Source: JALEFZ01 sp039817415 (GTDB lineage Bacteria; Bacteroidota; Bacteroidia; J057). From it: a stretch of DNA of 44,606 bases. This document shows, piece by piece, positions 43,811 to 44,606 of the stretch. The DNA is taken from assembly GCA_039817415.1 (NCBI GenBank), contig JBCBVV010000054.1:1-44606 (forward strand). The letters are read 5' to 3'. Below the pieces are notes generated by a model. The model was not told the DNA's origin and did not search any database. It saw nothing but the letters and a program-made list of their open reading frames with translations. The stretch's first letter is position 1. Each line of letters opens with the position of its first letter. The translations under genes were made by a program, and so were the position numbers.

Positions 43811-44425
43811 TTATTGATTCAAGCCAAAACACACTCTGAGTTTCTTCATGGCTTTTGATTTCTTGTTACGAACTGTCTGGTAAGGCATTTCCAACCTTGT
43901 TGCTATCTCTTTTTGAGACATTCCCTCGAAATAGAACATTTCCAAGATGTCTTGTTCATCCGGATTCAGCGTACCAAGACATACTATCAATTGCTGAATT
44001 TGGGCTTCTCGTAACTCATCCAGTTCTAATAGGTCTTTTTCCGTGTCCAACACTGGAATGTCAAAATCTTGGTCTACTCGCCCATCTTCCCTCCTCTTTG
44101 ACAACTTTCGCTCAAGGTTTCTCCAATCATTTTCACAAATTTGGGTCAGATATGAGCGATAATCCTTCTCAGTTTCAGAACCTGGGACCTTGGGAAACTT
44201 TCTTTCTTCTATTTTTATCGAGAAAATAAAAAAGGTCTTTGCCAGCGTATCCCCAGCTTCTTGTGGATACACTTTCCAGTTGTTCCATTTTATTCGCATG
44301 TAGGCATCTAACTGAGGAGTAAAATGGGAAATCAACGATTCCCATGCTTGATTTTCTCCTTGCCTTAGTTTACGAGTTAGCTCTGGCCAATTAATCTTTC
44401 CGTTAGTTGTGTTACTGTGATCCAT
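43811..44425 (-). CDS. ECF-type RNA polymerase sigma factor
   Basis: 204 residues. A region 2-like segment at ~25-110 (WESLISHFTPQLDAYMRIKW, YRSYLTQICENDWRNLERKL) and a region 4 helix-turn-helix at ~140-200 (LGTLNPDEQDILEMFYFEGM, SQKEIATRLEMPYQTVRNKK). An acidic linker (LDTEKDLLELDE) separates them. It is the first gene of the protease operon and stands about 50 nt downstream of promoter-motif copy 1, so it probably activates itself and the second operon. Confidence 0.9.
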   Translation of the reverse strand: MDHSNTTNGKINWPELTRKLRQGENQAWESLISHFTPQLDAYMRIKWNNWKVYPQEAGDTLAKTFFIFSIKIEERKFPKVPGSETEKDYRSYLTQICENDWRNLERKLSKRREDGRVDQDFDIPVLDTEKDLLELDELREAQIQQLIVCLGTLNPDEQDILEMFYFEGMSQKEIATRLEMPYQTVRNKKSKAMKKLRVCFGLNQ

Positions 44426-44475
44426 ACATCACAAGGTTAATTAGGTTACTCAGCCTAGTTTTTCCATACCCCGCA

Positions 44476-44507
44476 CATATATATGTCAAGGATGAAAAAA
44501 TGTACCG
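44476..44507 (-). promoter_or_regulatory. Promoter-like motif, copy 1 (sigma-led operon)
   Basis: On the - strand CGGTACA (44507-44501), 13 nt, then GACATATATATG (44487-44476), upstream of the sigma gene ATG at 44425. The 13-nt spacer differs from copies 2 and 3, so conservation is limited to the two words and their distance. Consistent with an autoregulated ECF promoter. Confidence 0.7.
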
Positions 44508-44582
44508 GTTGTGTTTAAATATTTTTTTCTATTGTATTCTGTTGGGTATAAACTTCGTTAAGAATATCTATATAGATAGACG

Positions 44583-44606
44583 GTCTTGAGGAATATTCCT
44601 CAAGAC
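44583..44606. repeat. 24-bp perfect palindrome at the window end
   Basis: Two 12-bp arms (GTCTTGAGGAAT and its reverse complement) with no loop, running to the last base. It may be part of a terminator or operator of the gene beyond the window. A second palindrome (TATCTATATAGATA) lies at 44565-44578. Confidence 0.5.

Noticed and set aside
1..44606. CRISPR array, tRNA or rRNA genes
   Set aside because: No regularly spaced direct repeats, no cloverleaf with a TTC-loop motif and no conserved rRNA words were seen.

Overview
The window looks like a chromosomal segment of a Bacteroidota bacterium. The sequence is AT-rich. Two proteins end in type IX secretion (T9SS) type A sorting domains. There are many Sec-signal proteins and lipoproteins, a tail-fibre-like YQAVLRD protein, WG repeats, M43 metalloproteases and FGE-sulfatase-fold proteins. 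I cannot name the genus. I saw no tRNA, rRNA, CRISPR array or reverse transcriptase.

Left block (1-10860, + strand): five cell-surface genes in one operon. They encode a tail-fibre-like protein, a small T9SS-sorted protein, a predicted outer-membrane beta-barrel, a 1666-residue surface protein resembling TANFOR-type proteins, and a fibronectin type III protein. Perfect stem-loops sit at two gene junctions. A GC-rich, strongly structured non-coding stretch (10861-11427) follows.

Middle block (11428-31908): mostly secreted or lipid-anchored proteins of unknown role. They include two M43 metalloproteases, a permuted papain-like hydrolase, a beta-helix protein, SH3b and WG-repeat lipoproteins and an EGF-like lipoprotein. 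Two large proteins (615 and 1137 residues) share a C-terminal domain. Decay is visible: an ORF with an in-frame TGA, a lipoprotein gene with an open extension after its TAG, a frameshifted small secreted ORF, and an IS3-family element truncated at its right end.

Right block (about 32227-44606, - strand): the most interesting part. An ECF sigma factor and a membrane-anchored anti-sigma-like TPR protein head an operon with a secreted trypsin/PDZ protease, a secreted caspase-like protein and a caspase-FGE fusion. A second operon follows: a small helical protein, a papain-like protease, a small exported protein, another caspase-like protein and a second caspase-FGE fusion. Both operons end in the same perfect hairpin terminator. 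Both start with the same promoter-like motif (CGGTACA, 13 nt, then GACATATATATG). A third copy of the motif lies upstream of a decayed FGE fragment. I infer an autoregulated sigma regulon controlling an exported multi-protease cassette that has been duplicated in modules.

The two caspase-FGE proteins carry, at the FGE C-terminus, a 24-codon stretch differing mainly at codon positions 1 and 2 between perfectly identical flanks. This is the signature of variable regions made by diversity-generating retroelements (DGRs). No template or reverse transcriptase is in the window, so any DGR machinery would have to act in trans.
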